Shown piece after piece: positions 5,869 through 6,179 of a DNA stretch of 6,179 bases. The position numbers and the translations under genes are program-made. Positions within the stretch are counted from its first letter, which is position 1; every line of letters starts with the position of its first letter. Origin of the DNA: an uncultured Bdellovibrio sp. GTDB taxonomy: Bacteria > Bdellovibrionota > Bdellovibrionia > Bdellovibrionales > Bdellovibrionaceae. Location of the stretch: the NCBI GenBank assembly GCA_937871355.1, contig CALMPX010000060.1:1-6179 (forward strand). Reading direction: 5' to 3'. The notes below the pieces were generated by a model that was not told the origin of the DNA, did not search any database, and saw only the letters and a program-made list of their open reading frames with translations.

Positions 5869-6179
5869 GTAGATGCTTCCTTGATTATAGAATCCATAGG
5901 TTGTTTCGTAAGTTTTATTTTCTACATTTTCTATCCGCGCAAAGGCGCTGGTCATAGTTGATACCTTGTAGTTCCCAAATATATTCACCAACGTATAGTC
6001 TTCGACCATCAAGAATTTTGAACCTGATTTATCTAACTTTTCACCTGTATGGATAGCCTCAACTCCTATATTTAAATGAGTCGCTAAATCAGATGAAATT
6101 TTTAAACTACCTGTTCGGAGTGGCGGACGAACTAGCCATTGATTTTTAGAATCGTCTTTAGGCTCTTGGTAACCCAAAG
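5842..6179 (-). CDS. TonB-dependent outer-membrane receptor, C-terminal fragment
   Basis: Only the last 112 or so codons are in the window; the 5' part lies beyond 6179. Such receptors import siderophores, cobalamin or other scarce ligands using TonB-ExbBD energy. The visible part resembles the final strands of a BtuB/FepA-type 22-strand barrel: a RPPLRTGSLKIS segment like the R-P-xx-L strand start; a long strand with NIGVEAIHTGEK; DYTLVNIFGNYKV; FARIENVENKTYE, matching the family's 'rieNlfdkxY' element; and a final strand YKIGAQLSF ending in Phe. The TTG at 6175-6177 is an internal Leu codon, not a start, since the frame is open to the edge. The ligand cannot be told from this fragment. The stop is 13 bases from that of ubiB. 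Confidence 0.75.
   Translation of the reverse strand, partial: LGYQEPKDDSKNQWLVRPPLRTGSLKISSDLATHLNIGVEAIHTGEKLDKSGSKFLMVEDYTLVNIFGNYKVSTMTSAFARIENVENKTYETTYGFYNQGSIYKIGAQLSF

Noticed and set aside
6175..6177. TTG as the start of a short 111-residue gene
   Set aside because: The frame is open to the window edge and the translation matches only the last strands of a TonB-dependent receptor, so this is an internal Leu codon of a truncated view.

Overview
The window is an AT-rich stretch of a Gram-negative bacterial chromosome. Two outer-membrane beta-barrel proteins, a Sec-type signal peptide and a TonB-dependent receptor end establish a diderm. The barrel style (short signal peptide ending AFA, then a Thr-Arg-Ala-Arg start and an NPADMM motif), the low GC and the short AT-rich spacers remind me of Bdellovibrionota such as Bdellovibrio or Pseudobdellovibrio. 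That placement is an inference from general familiarity, not something the sequence proves.

Layout. (1) 51-1199, minus strand: a secreted 382-residue protein that is almost certainly an outer-membrane beta-barrel, with an AT-rich hairpin terminator overlapping its last codons. (2) 1200-1699: a 500-base spacer holding the leader and likely promoter of the barrel gene, two weakly supported small minus-strand reading frames, several inverted repeats and the likely promoter of the next operon. (3) 1700-4273, plus strand: ribonuclease R. The first ATG of this frame (1892) falls inside the first cold-shock domain. Protein homology carries the frame upstream to a CTG codon at 1700 with a well-placed AAAGGA ribosome binding site, which gives 857 residues. 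(4) 4110-5828, plus strand: a UbiB/AarF/ABC1 family atypical kinase whose first ~54 codons overlap the end of rnr in another frame (164 bases). (5) 5842-6179, minus strand: the C-terminal end of a TonB-dependent outer-membrane receptor that runs off the window, converging on the kinase gene with 13 bases between the stops.

The two plus-strand genes look like one operon: RNase R, a processive 3'-5' exoribonuclease, and a membrane-anchored UbiB-type protein normally linked to isoprenoid-quinone or lipid metabolism. The long overlap makes translational coupling likely, but I see no direct biochemical link between the two products. The flanking outer-membrane genes are transcribed toward lower coordinates and are separate units.

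I do not see a CRISPR array, an insertion sequence, a phage or defence system, or a tRNA or rRNA gene. The points most worth a second look are the CTG start of rnr, the long out-of-phase rnr/ubiB overlap, a D-to-N change in the kinase's ExD motif, and the possible small genes in the 1200-1699 spacer.
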